A DNA stretch of 64,000 nucleotides from Mucor racemosus (taxonomy: Eukaryota; Mucoromycota; Mucoromycetes; Mucorales; Mucoraceae), in contig JAPEHQ010000012.1 in NCBI GenBank assembly GCA_027405735.1, forward strand, positions 1,798,001-1,862,000, read 5' to 3'. The notes below the pieces were generated by a model. It worked only from the letters and a program-made list of their open reading frames with translations, made no database searches and was not told where the DNA came from. A program made the position numbers and the translations under genes. Shown in pieces: positions 11,329-21,861 of the stretch. Every line of letters starts with the position of its first letter. The stretch's first letter is position 1.

Positions 11329-12877
11329 TTACGCATTAAAGTAGTGTCTGACTTTGCTAGTAGCATTTTCAGCCAAATCCTTGACAGCATCCAAATCAAG
11401 TGCAGCTTGATCAACAAACTTTCTTGCCATGGCAACAGCTTGGTCTTGTACATTATCCCAATCATTTAATGAAACTACATCGTTGCTATTACTGTATGAT
11501 CTACTTCTTTGTTCATCGCTATCAGATTCTCTACCGAAATATTGATCTGATGAAATAGCCTTGGCACTATTAAATTGAGATAATCGGCTAGATTCTGCGG
11601 CAGAAACAGCAGGATCATATTCATTTCTACCAAAGTATTGGTCTGAAGAAATAGCCTTTGCAGATCCAAATTTATCACGAGCAGTTCGACTGTCATCCTC
11701 TTGTTGTTGATATGATTTTTGAGATGGCATAGAAATATTACTCTTTTTATCATCCATTCCCATGCGACTCATTCCAAAACCAAGTTTCTCATATTCATCT
11801 TCCTTATTTTTGCTGCTAGCGTTGTTATTATCCATGTATGCTAATCGAGAAGATAAAGGTTTGGTAGTTGCAGCAGATGAAGGTGATGAAGTGTTGGCTT
11901 TATCGATTGTTTCTACCTCCTCTTCTTCATCTTGACCATATTTGGTATTACGCTCCAAATCTTGCTTTGCTTGAGCTTCAGCAGCTTCGAAATTGAAGTT
12001 GATGGGTGCTTTTTTAATACCAAGCTTACCTGATTTTGCAGATTTACGAGGGGCACGAGCACCACCGACTGAAGAACGAGCTGCACGTGCAGTAGGTGTG
12101 ATTACCTTGGCAACAGGTGCTTTAGTTTCGACGACAGGAGTTTCAGTTTTCTCCTCTTCTACAGATACAGGAGTGCTGCTATCCTCTTTAATAATGTTGA
12201 TAGGTTCTAGTTGTTGCTGTGGTTGTTGGTCAGTTGTAATAGGTGTCGCAGGAGGTTCCTCTACACCGGTTTCAGCGCCATCATAAATATCAATGACAAC
12301 GGTTTTAGGGTTACTACGGAAACAAATTTAGAGCTTAATTAGGTTTTGCATAATTATTACATTTTTTCTCACTTACGCAGCTCCATCTTCAGCAGTTCTT
12401 TTAGCCAACAATTCCTTGTATTGTTGTCCTGTTCTACTAGTATATTTCATTCTAGCATCATTGGTGTTCATACTACCTCCATTCTTTGAGAAATACTCAG
12501 AAGCAGCTTGGTTACCGCCTACTTTCATCATACGAAGTTGTTCCCAGCTCCAAGAATCGAGCACAGTTGATCTTATTTATAGTTAATATACATAAACATT
12601 TATATCAATTGAATTCCACAAGATCTTACCTCACAAAACTAATGTGAACGCCCAAATTTCTGTGAGCAGAAGAACAATCAGTACAAATGTAGACACCAAA
12701 CGAAACAGAGGCCCAGTTGGGATTTTTAGCATTACAATCAAAGCATGCCTTTATATTGCCAGATGATTAATGGTAAAATACATTGTTAAATCAAAGAAGT
12801 TTGCATACCTTGTTGTAGCGATTTTGCTTGAGCTTTCTAAATACGGTTTGGATTTGTTCTTTGGTAGGCTCTGGCAT
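11329..12877 (-). CDS. GLO3: ARF GTPase-activating protein, Glo3/ARFGAP2/3 type
   Basis: GTPase-activating protein for Arf1 on Golgi membranes, acting with coatomer in COPI retrograde transport. Exons (minus strand): 12877-12809, 12748-12630, 12571-12377, 12313-11329. Phases close to 455 aa starting [10 protein letters not shown]. The ArfGAP zinc finger is C25-x2-C28-x16-C45-x2-C48, followed by SAHRNLGVH with the arginine finger R53. The C-terminal half is low-complexity, acidic and Ser-rich. Near the end [13 protein letters not shown] occurs twice, matching the Glo3 regulatory motif (ISSxxFG) that binds coatomer/SNAREs and separates Glo3 from Gcs1. The C-terminal end is predicted helical and may be amphipathic. 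It diverges from the SH3 gene at 13296, leaving a 418-bp shared upstream region. Confidence 0.93.
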
Positions 12878-13295
12878 ATTAGTTTACTTGAATAAGAAGA
12901 GGAAAACAATGTTTTTGAAACGAGATAAAGCGTTTCTAGCGAATGATAATGCGTCACGCTGTGTAATTTGCTTGCCGCGACTATTTGAATTGAATTGAAT
13001 TGTCTTGGAAATGCCTTAAATGGCACATTTCAAAAATTGCCATCTTCAAGAAAGAGTAACAGATGTCCTCTATTGATCTAAATTGTATATTATCAAATGA
13101 AACAAAGTTCAGCATTGACTAACGAGTAACTACATATGGAGTATAGCCACAATTGTGATTTTAAGCCGAATCTATTTAAGATTTCAATAGATCTGGGACT
13201 TAAATGGGATTCAGGAAACACACAAAAAGCTGAACAAACCAAAAAAACTTTTCTATACTTTTCTCTTTTTCTTCATTTATTAATACATATTCAAG
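12878..13295. promoter_or_regulatory. Divergent intergenic region between GLO3 and the SH3 gene
   Basis: Contains the upstream regions of two divergent genes. Pyrimidine-rich tracts (CTTTTCTCTTTTTCTTC, around 13255-13275) precede the plus-strand start. I see no clear TATA element. Short open frames here are not supported as genes. Confidence 0.4.
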
Positions 13296-15027
13296 ATGAA
13301 AAAGAAGTTTTCAATGCCTACCTCACTCAACTCGCCTTTACCAACAAATTTAGCTGGTAAGAATATACATTTTCCTCTAGGAATAATAGTTTGATTTGAC
13401 TCGATTTATTCTTTTTTTAGGTGAGTGTAAGAAGGCTACAAAGATCCTTAATGCATTTGTCGGTAAGTACCACATCAAAATGGATTAAGGTTTAGGATTG
13501 AGATGAATATTCATCAAATAATTGCAATTTAGACCCGGGAGAAGGTCTTGATAAGATTATTCCTAGCTCAATTTTAGAAAAGGCACAAGGTTTGGCTATC
13601 TTTACAGTGTTAAAGGCTGGCTTTCTCTTTTCTGGAAGAGCAGGTAGTGGTTTAGTGGTTGCTAGGTAACAACATATGAGATCAATAGCCTATTTAGTTT
13701 CATACTTATATATCTCAATTTATTTAGACTTCCTGATGGATGTAAAGATTAAGTTGCGGGTATTAAATAGTGTAGAATATAGAAAACTCATCATTGGTTT
13801 TTGGATTTGTAGCCTGGTCTGCCCCTTCTGCAATTGTAACAGGTGGTATGGGTGCTGGTGGACAGATTGGTAAGGTTTAAAGGTTTGCGTACATGGGCTC
13901 TTGAAATTAATCGGATCATCTAGGTGCCGAATTAACCGATTTTGTGCTCGTATTAAATACAAAAGAAGCAGTTAAAACATTCAGTCATTTCGGTAACGTT
14001 ACATTGGGTGGCAATGTATCCAGTAAGTAGTATAGCAAGTATTCAGCATTATTTTCTTTAATCAAATTCTTATGGATTAGTTGCTGCTGGCCCAATTGGA
14101 CGAAACGCTGAAGCATCTGGTTCAGCTACATTAAAGCACATTTCTGCAATTTACTCTTATAGTAAAACTCGAGGATTATTTGCTGGTGTCTCATTGGAAG
14201 GTTCTGTTATTTTCACTCGTAATGATGCTAATGAAAAGCTTTATGGTGAGCGTGTATCTGCAAAAGAATTACTCAATGGCTCTGTAGCACCTCCTCGTGA
14301 AGCCGATTCACTTTATCGTGCACTCAATGCTAAATTTCATACACTTGGTAACACAGGTGCCATGTATCAACGTACAATTCAACATGAAGAAAGTAAAGGA
14401 AGTTTGTATAAAAGTTCATCTATTTCTGCGCCAGGTACACTTCGTATTCCTGGTGTACGACAAAATGTGGGCGGATATGGTGCTCCTAATCTTGGTCCAC
14501 CACCACCACAAACAAATCAATATAAATACAATACTGCACCTTCTGCACCTTCTGCACCTTATCAACAACAACCAAATAGTCCTATTCCTTCATACAATAA
14601 TACAAATAATGGCTACAATAATAACAATTATAACACTGTTCCTAGCCATACTAATAGTACAACATATAGTAAGCCTGACTACAAGCAAGCTGTTCCACCA
14701 CCATTGTATGATGGTCAGCAACTTAGCTTTAGCAGAGACATAAAAACTGCAGTAGCTCCTCCTCCTCCCCCACCAAGTCAAAATTCAAAACCTCAAAAGG
14801 CAAAAGCATTGTATGCTTTTACAGGTGCCCAGGAAGGCGATTTAACCTTTCAAGCTGGAGATGTTATCATTGTTACTGATAAAACGGAAAGTCAAAATGA
14901 CTGGTGGACTGGAAGATTGAATGGTCAACTTGGATCTGTAAGCATAAAAGAAAGAGCTACATATTACGTTGTTAAAAATTAACATTCTCTTTTATAGTTT
15001 CCCGCAAATTATGTTGAAATGTTATAA
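13296..15027 (+). CDS. Ysc84/Lsb3 (SH3YL1)-type actin-patch SH3 protein
   Basis: Binds phosphoinositide and actin through the N-terminal SYLF/Ysc84 domain and proline-rich partners (Las17/WASP) through a C-terminal SH3 in yeast relatives, acting at endocytic actin patches. Exons: 13296-13356, 13421-13462, 13533-13665, 13728-13741 (14 nt), 13813-13869, 13924-14022, 14081-14937, 14998-15027, giving 430 aa. The SYLF domain fills about residues 20-205 (ILEKAQGLAIFTVLKAGFLF, APSAIVTGGMGAGGQIGAEL, IGRNAEASG). A Pro/Asn/Gln-rich linker follows. The SH3 reads KALYAF ... WWTGRLNGQLGSFPANYVEML. Without the last intron the frame runs on to 14982 and loses the FPANYVE strand, so the final 30-nt exon is needed. 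Confidence 0.93.
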
Positions 15028-16107
15028 TAGTTGCGTGCTTACATAATATATACATTACTTAGAAAATACTAATAAAATACAACCTACAATTCAATAAAAT
15101 GTCCCCACAAACGGGATGACATTCATAAATCAACCTTATTTGACAAAGGGCAGATTAATCTCGACCTGAGAAGAATGCTATGGATACTTTTGGAGGCGTT
15201 CCTGAGTTGTACTAATTGTTCATGCCCCTTTACTGGGATTTTTGCTGCTACCGAGAATTTGAAACCATTTGAGATATAGCTACATTTCTATCACGATTCC
15301 CAATTGCTTTTTATGCAATTTATATAAAAAAAAATTGAATCATATATTTTTTATGCTAACATGTTATACTATAATCTCAAGATATGCATTGCTAATTTGC
15401 TTCGGCGATTGAACATAACTGTTGATGAAATAAACTTGCAAACTTTGCGATAGACCTTTAGAATCTGTTATTAAGCATATATATATATATATTACCATTA
15501 CATAAAAAAGATGTTGCGAAATATCCATTCAAATGCGCTGTTGGAAGTGATAATTTATGCGATTTCGGATGTAAAACTGCGACATTTGGATCGCTTGCAT
15601 GATCACTTTTAGTAGTAAATCACAATAGATTTTAGTTAATTTATTTCATTTGGTTTTGATAGTATCAAACTGATAACACTTGTTACTATTTATATACAAT
15701 TCGAAGAGGTTTAAAATAAACTTTTATGTGAGTTTCTATTGAGATTGCTGAGTTTGTAGTCATCGCTGATCTTGCAATCATCATAATGCATATACTGAGG
15801 TTATTTATCGATATAGACCCTAGTACCCACCTGGCACAGTGGCATCATTTACTACATATTTAGTAATTTTTTTCCTTTATATGTATGCTATTTGTTTTGT
15901 TCGTTCAAGCAAGCGTGGGGACAAATTCATGATTCGTGGGAAATTTTATTGCTATTTTGACATAGTTTCCTGCGTTTACATGTTGATATCTTGCTGCAGG
16001 ATGGTTCCTAATTCTTTTTCTATCTATAAAAGCAATATATTGATTCTTTCTCTTGCATTTTCTTTTTCTTTTTTCTTTTTTTCTTCGTTCCACTAAATAA
16101 ATAAATC
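15028..16107. other. Intergenic, no gene recognised
   Basis: AT-rich. A short (AT)n tract lies at about 15479-15492, and a long pyrimidine tract (TCTTTTTCTTTTTTC...) at about 16050-16090 directly precedes the carrier start, as seen before several genes here. The 85-codon frame at 15839 is hydrophobic and low-complexity. I do not accept it as a gene. Confidence 0.4.
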
Positions 16108-17632
16108 ATGTTGGACGTTGATGAAATCCGTTAGTATATCTTGATCTACAAATAAAATATTATTAACATCAAGCATATAAATAGCTGAGAAACCTAATGT
16201 TAATACCCTTGATAGTGTTATTTCAGGATTATTTGGTGGTAAATCTACACTTAAGCAAAATACCTATTCACACAATCTAAACATGCATACATTTGAATTA
16301 GGTTTAGCTGGTTTAGCAGTTGGTCATCCGTTTGGTAAAAGAAACACCTAAATATTACAAATAAATAAACATTCTAATCAGATTTTTTTATTACTATAAT
16401 GTACACAGATACAGGTATATATAAGTAGACTCATTATGCCTTTATGCCCTGTGCTTAATGTAAAGATCCGTATATAGTCAAAGTAAGGTTACAATCTCGA
16501 GAATTGGCTTCTCGATACAAAGGCACGTGGAATTGCTTTGTTACAACAGTTAAACAAGAAAAGGTACAGTGAATATGAAACGTACTTTGAGTATTTCTTC
16601 TAATTTACATCATTTGTGTATATATAGTTTATTGGTCTTTATAAAGGAATGGTAAATATATCCTTAAATAGATAAGAAAGATAAACTAATCTCTTATCAA
16701 ATGTAAATTTAGGCTTCACCGGCTGTAAGTTGATTGATTTTGATCTGAGCATAATTCATAATAGCATTAAACCAAATAGGTCGGTGTTGCTGGAGTAAAT
16801 GCTTTAGTTTTTGGTTCTTATACTTGGTTAATGCAATATCAAGAAAAGTATGATTCAAAAGATACAACAACAATCTCAGAAAAACTACCACCTTTGAGAC
16901 ATGTACTATTAGCTGGAATGGGTGCTGGTATAATCACAAGGTAACCCTCATGTACTGTACATAAAATCATTATTTTACTAATAAAAATCGCTCTACAAGT
17001 TTTGTAACATGTCCAATGGAATTAGTCAAAGTGCAATTACAAAATCAAACACAAAAAACATCAATAAAAGGACCTATTGATTGTTTAAAAAACTTGTATG
17101 CAACAGGAGGACTAAAATACTGCTTCAAGGGAATGCTACCTACAACTCTAAGAGAGCTTAGTTTTGGGCCTTATTTTCTTACATATGAATTTATATGTAG
17201 AATAATGACTAAAACTGATCCAAACAGTGTTGATAACAATATATACGAACTTTCTGGTCCTAAAATCATTTTAGCAGGTGGTTCTGCTGGTATTGTTGCT
17301 TGGTGCTCAACTTATTTTGCAGGTAATACAAACGCAAATCAATATCCTTATTAGTATGCAATAACATCTAACACAAAACTGCGCCTTCAGATGTTGTAAA
17401 AACACGTATACAATCCGAACCTGAAAGATATAAAGGCTTTATAGATTGCATTAAAAGTTCATATCGTAATGAAGGATGGCGCATTTTCTTCAGGGGATTG
17501 ACACCTACTATTTTAAGGGCATTTCCATCAAATGCTGCTACTTTTGCTGCTTATACATGGACAATGAAACTATGTCAATCGAGTCAATTAGCAACAGTGA
17601 AACAACATAATAATGATGCCATACTGTTGTAA
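16108..17632 (+). CDS. Mitochondrial carrier family protein (SLC25, carnitine/ornithine-like)
   Basis: Inner-membrane solute antiporter with six helices in three repeats; substrate not determinable from sequence. Exons: 16108-16129, 16228-16239 (12 nt), 16302-16334, 16409-16414 (6 nt, ATACAG), 16478-16563, 16628-16651, 16713-16724 (12 nt), 16780-16940, 17000-17322, 17391-17632. Phases close to 306 aa, usual for the family. Signature motifs are P21FDTVK26, P124MELVK129, and FADVVK at 225-230, where Phe replaces the expected Pro. The very short exons are required: skipping the 6-nt one breaks PFDTVKVRLQ. GLAGLAVGHP and the ERYKGFIDC repeat-end motifs fit the carnitine/acylcarnitine-ornithine branch (SLC25A20/29/45-like). 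Confidence 0.9.
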
Positions 17633-17989
17633 AAAAGAAATGGAACAATACCAACCACTGATCCTCCCGGTTTTTACAACAATAAGACAATTCCACTGTA
17701 TTTCCTTCCTCCTTAATTTTACATATATGCTATATGCTACTGTGTTTTTCTAATTAATTATAAAACAATTCCGTTTTAATGAAATGAATGCCCACATTAG
17801 TTGAAATCAAAGTTCGAGTTTCTTGAAAAAAAAAAAAAAAAAAAAAAAGCAAATTATTTGGAATGAAAATTCAGGTTATTTGCAATGAAAATTCGGTTTA
17901 TTTAAAATAAAAGCTCAGGTTCCTTGTAAAAACTTACAAACGGTAAATACCATGATTACTGCGATACCTATCCATATATTTTATTTTGA
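17633..17989. other. Intergenic 3' region with poly-A tract
   Basis: Downstream of the carrier. A run of about 23 A lies near 17826-17848, followed by short repeats of AAAATTCGG/AAAATTCAGG. No gene is visible. Confidence 0.4.
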
Positions 17990-17997
17990 ATAGCTTT

Positions 17998-19002
17998 CCC
18001 ATTTCTCCTATGTTCCAGTGTTCCAATGCTCCAGTGTTCTAATTTTCACCATTTTTGCATTGATACATACTTATATATGAGCAATATACTCAGTTTGTAA
18101 ATTTAATGAGTTTGGTTAACTGTCCACACAGGAATTTTCCGGCTGGCTGCAATGGGTGAGTAATATTGTGTCTTTTTCTATGGGGGGGTATTATGGTCAG
18201 TCTAGAAATATAATGAAAGCTATTGAATGTGGGCAGTTAATAAATGTGGACAATTATCAAACATGCACATTTTCCCATCAATCATTTTTTTCTGGAAGTG
18301 CATCAGATGATAACTATGAGTTCTGGGGAGACATTTGATATAATTCTGTGCTCTTGAATCGATCAAAAAGGCTGTTGATGATGCCCTCAAATCTGTAAGA
18401 AATAAGTCCCATTTTTGACCTTCAAGGATTTTATTGTCTGCATTTTGATAATAACAAAACTCCAAAGTTATTTAGTACACGATTAATAATGTCCATTTCA
18501 TGGTAGTATTTTTTATTGTTTGAAAAAGCAAGCTATAGATAAGCAAAACTTGATTTAACTTGGATATTAAGCATTTTATTATTGCAAAAAAAAATAAAAA
18601 AAACAAGCTGTGCAATCACTTAAAAACGCACTGCTACTGCCCATCACGTATCTCATATTATCAACCACATCTACATTAATAACTTTTCTTAATTTTCCAC
18701 ATTCAGTAGCTCTCACCTTACTTCTTAACTGTCCACATTTCTCCAACCCTACTTTAAAAAACATGGGCAGTTATGAAGACACAATAATGGTATCCACAGC
18801 ATTGCAGCAAGCCCGAAAATTTCTGTGTAGTCAGATAACCTTTTATAGTATCTTGCAGTGTTGACAGTTAACCAACTTGATTAAGTTTGCAAACTGAGTA
18901 TATTGATCATATATACAGTATGTATCAATGCAAAAACGGTGAAAATTGGAACACTGGAACATCGAAACATCGAAACATTGGAACATTGGAACATTGGAGC
19001 AC
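17998..19002. mobile_element. Foldback element, about 1005 bp, with ATAGCTTT target duplication
   Basis: Ends are long inverted repeats of about 170-200 bp (18010-18160 against the reverse complement of 18790-18995), dominated near the tips by tandem 9-mers of the type TGTTCCAAT. The interior of about 620 bp is unique in this window and holds no convincing gene. ATAGCTTT occurs at 17990-17997 and 19003-19010, an exact 8-bp direct repeat. Long, internally repetitive inverted arms and no transposase fit a Foldback-type or long-TIR MITE. An 8-bp duplication would suit a hAT-driven element. Confidence 0.75.
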
Positions 19003-19010
19003 ATAGCTTT

Positions 19011-20485
19011 AATAAATTTTATATTTTTCAAATGACAATTCACAGTGATGCATATAGCAAACCCCTTAGTTTATTATTATACAAGTATGTATAGTCCAAA
19101 CTATACTATTAAGCTATGGACTAAGTCTGAAAGGAACAAGAATAACCAAAGCAACAACCATGCTGCTGAAAATCATAATCAAGTATTTATCATTTGCTAA
19201 TTTTACCTGAAACTATCCTGCTTTTGAGTGCTCAAATAGTGAGATAAGAGAGAACGAAAGCTCCAGCATAAAATGTGGATATCATCTAGCGATGTACACT
19301 TGTTTTCTGCGCAATGGTTACCTGTCATAAAGACCTGATAAAAAGAGTGAATCACCACATCTTAATACCTAGGACAGTGATACAAGATCCAGTCTTCAAT
19401 TCTGAAATCATTATGATTACAGAACCCCAAGCGAAGCAATGAGGAACAGCTACTCCTATGTCTATAAGGTTGAGTTTTGCGGGTCAGTAATACGAAGCTT
19501 TCAGCTGCATAAACCAAAGACTTTTGAGCGAAGCGGGATTGATTGATTGTCTATCCTTTTTCAAGCAAGCTAGCCAATACCCTTACTCAGGCGACAACCA
19601 GCTTCAGCGGCACTGACAAGCATGTCAAAATCTTCTTATTTATCTTGAGGAACATCACTCACTACGCCATTACATTCAAAAGTCTTGACTTTGACAAAAG
19701 TATTTTGAAATACATCCACAGGTTTAAAACACCTTTCTATTCCGGAGTACCTTTACCAACTACCAACCTTTTTATCCACTTTAAAAAACCTTTATACATG
19801 GCGAAATCATCAAGTGAATCTGAAAGAAATTGTTTTACAGGCAGCCATTGAAAAAGAAAATAATGATTTTTTTTTTCAACTGTGGCATGTGGTGATGATA
19901 ACAACTGTAAGACTCTTTCTCCCAATATATATTTAACCCCAACAAAGCCCAAAAATCACAATTAATGATAACCATTATAATTATGATTATTCTTTTATTC
20001 ATCATCATTATTAGTCAATTAATTAAACACATACGTTCAAAATGCATTTAGGTTGTTCGAAGCAAATAAAAGATGCCTGATAATTTAAATAACTGTTGTA
20101 TAAAAACACAAATTTGCTTGCTAAGAATAAAGGCATGAAAAATCTTTAAAGCAAAAATTTGTAGTCTTGAAAAAAGCGTTACACTTCCTCACTTATTGTA
20201 TTGAAAAATCTAAGCTGGCATTCCTATATAAAATTTTATTAAGCATCAAAGCTAGATCAATATTGAGCAGCCGTGACAAGACGAAGCTAGCTTACTATAG
20301 TAATAAATTTTGAGAGTTGTGATTGCATTAATGATGAATTTGAGTTCATTGTTCTGTGCTCTTTAACCAAGAGTATGAATCCGTCATCATCAATCATCTG
20401 TGTAAACCAGAACGCAATCGGTAGCACACGATTTTTTTTCTTGCGTTCGTTATTTCTATACAAGTGCATCAGCATCAATAGTAAA
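19011..20485. other. Intergenic, no recognised gene
   Basis: Mixed AT-rich DNA. The stretch 19540-19860 has a GC-richer, coding-like texture in several frames, but all are broken by stops and no family is recognisable. The region ends at the start of the CHL1-like pseudogene. Confidence 0.3.
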
Positions 20486-21075
20486 ATGGGACCAGAATCA
20501 TTTGGATTTCCCTTTGAACTCTATTCTATACAGAAAGATTTTATGAAAGAGCTATACAAGGTATTATTAGATGGTAAAATTGGAATATTCAAGAGTCCAA
20601 CAGGCACTGTGAGGTTTATATAACAAGGTAAAATTTTCTATAGTTACTGATGCATGGTTTATAGGGTAAATCATTGAAATGGTTGAAATAATGTGATGAG
20701 AAAGGACTAGAAGCCCCAGAATCAACAGTTCAACCTAAAGGTATATTTAATTATGAATAAATTAGGAAGATCTGTTGAATAATGTAAATTGTTATTAGCT
20801 AATCAATCTGACTGGATAACAGCATTGCAAACCCAAATCAACCAACAACAAAAATCGGTTGAAATTAGAAAAAAAAGAAAGTAGAGCTCAAGAAGCGCAT
20901 TGATCGTGTCCAAGATATAGAGCAAATGCAAGGGATGTTTGATTTAGCAACTAAAGATAGAAATAAAAAGAGATTCAAACATGAAAAAGCTAAATCAAGT
21001 GAAAATGACAAGGAATTTCTCTTGGATGATTATGAGAGTGATAATGAAACAAATCCAACCATATTTATTAAATGA
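20486..21075 (+). pseudogene. CHL1/DDX11-type DNA helicase, N-terminal pseudogene fragment
   Basis: The start MGPESFGFPFELYSIQKDFM is the usual N-terminal opening of the Fe-S helicase CHL1/DDX11. Walker A follows as IGIFKSPTGT | GKSL across an intron (donor GTGAGG; acceptor near 20665). After GKSL the sequence jumps to KWLK and a TAA, so a segment normally after Walker A is lost. Further 3', ANQSDWITALQTQINQQQ, ELKKRIDRVQDIEQMQGMFD and NDKEFLLDDYESDNE match the region before the Fe-S cluster, in shifted frames. Everything after about residue 180 of the normal protein (Fe-S cysteines, DEAH box, helicase 2 domain) is absent. CHL1 normally acts in sister-chromatid cohesion; this copy cannot. Confidence 0.85.
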
Positions 21076-21785
21076 TCTTCCGGTAACTGTTCGGCTTTTC
21101 GGCTATGTCCGAAAAAATCGGAAATTAAAAAAATACCATAAAACAAATACCATATATAAATCTACTCTATTGTTCTTTTTTTTATTCGTTATTGATCTTA
21201 TAGATCGTGTACCCTCAAAGACGGTATATCTGATAGTACAGATAGAGTTTATCAGGGAAATTTCTGGGTTGATCAAGTGATAGATTATGAATGATCCATC
21301 CCAAATAAACGGACTTTTGTGCCATTTTGTGCAGGGTATCAAAATTTTGACTTGAATACTTTAGACCCTTTTATATCCATGCATCGATATCGGACATGCA
21401 TATTTGTTGATCGGAAATGTGGATGAAATTTCTTATTTTCCATAAATCAGGGGCAGTGATCGTTTATATAATCCAATAACGTCATATAAATACTACGGGG
21501 GCCGAAGGCCGAAAACCAATATGGTAACACCTTCTTGTATTAATTACTGGAAATTGTTATATTTTAAAAAACTTGAGGTTACATAAAATAACATGTTGAA
21601 AATCAAAAATAGCTAAGTCTAACAAGACTATTAGGTTCCAACTTACGAATTACATGTATCATATATTTAAATAACTTTTTTTTTTTTTTTTTTCGGCTGT
21701 GCACACTTACAAACAGAATGTAATAGGTTCGGATATCTTCGCCCCGACAGAAAAGCCTTTGTAGAAATCCCCGTTTATCGCTACA
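21076..21785. other. Spacer with possible small inverted-repeat element
   Basis: TTCGGCTTTTCGGC near 21088-21102 and, inverted, GCCGAAGGCCGAAAA near 21501-21515 could be ends of a ~450-bp MITE starting right at the break of the helicase relic. A poly-T run precedes TTTCGGCTGTGC near 21677-21700. Confidence is low because no target duplication was found. Confidence 0.3.
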
Positions 21786-21795
21786 ATATAAAAAG
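21786..21795 (+). promoter_or_regulatory. Probable TATA box of the P450 gene
   Basis: ATATAAAAAG lies about 67 bp before the ATG at 21862 and is preceded by a relatively GC-rich stretch (TCTTCGCCCCGACAG). Position and sequence fit a TATA element with a short 5' leader. Confidence 0.55.
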
Positions 21796-21861
21796 GATCA
21801 TGGCCAAACAACAATTTCTTATTCTTCCCCACTTTTTGACTTGAATTAATATATTAAAAAA

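Noticed and set aside
11475..11753. Overlapping minus-strand frames within the GLO3 last exon
   Set aside because: Shadow frames of the confirmed GLO3 coding sequence.
11993..12286. 97-codon plus-strand frame with GAS-rich sequence
   Set aside because: Antisense shadow of GLO3 exon 4; no independent support.
15839..16096. 85-codon Phe/Ser-rich frame
   Set aside because: Covers the pyrimidine tract upstream of the carrier gene; low-complexity artefact.
19543..19851. 102-codon plus-strand frame
   Set aside because: No family signal, no splice context, stops in neighbouring frames; may be an old relic, not a gene.
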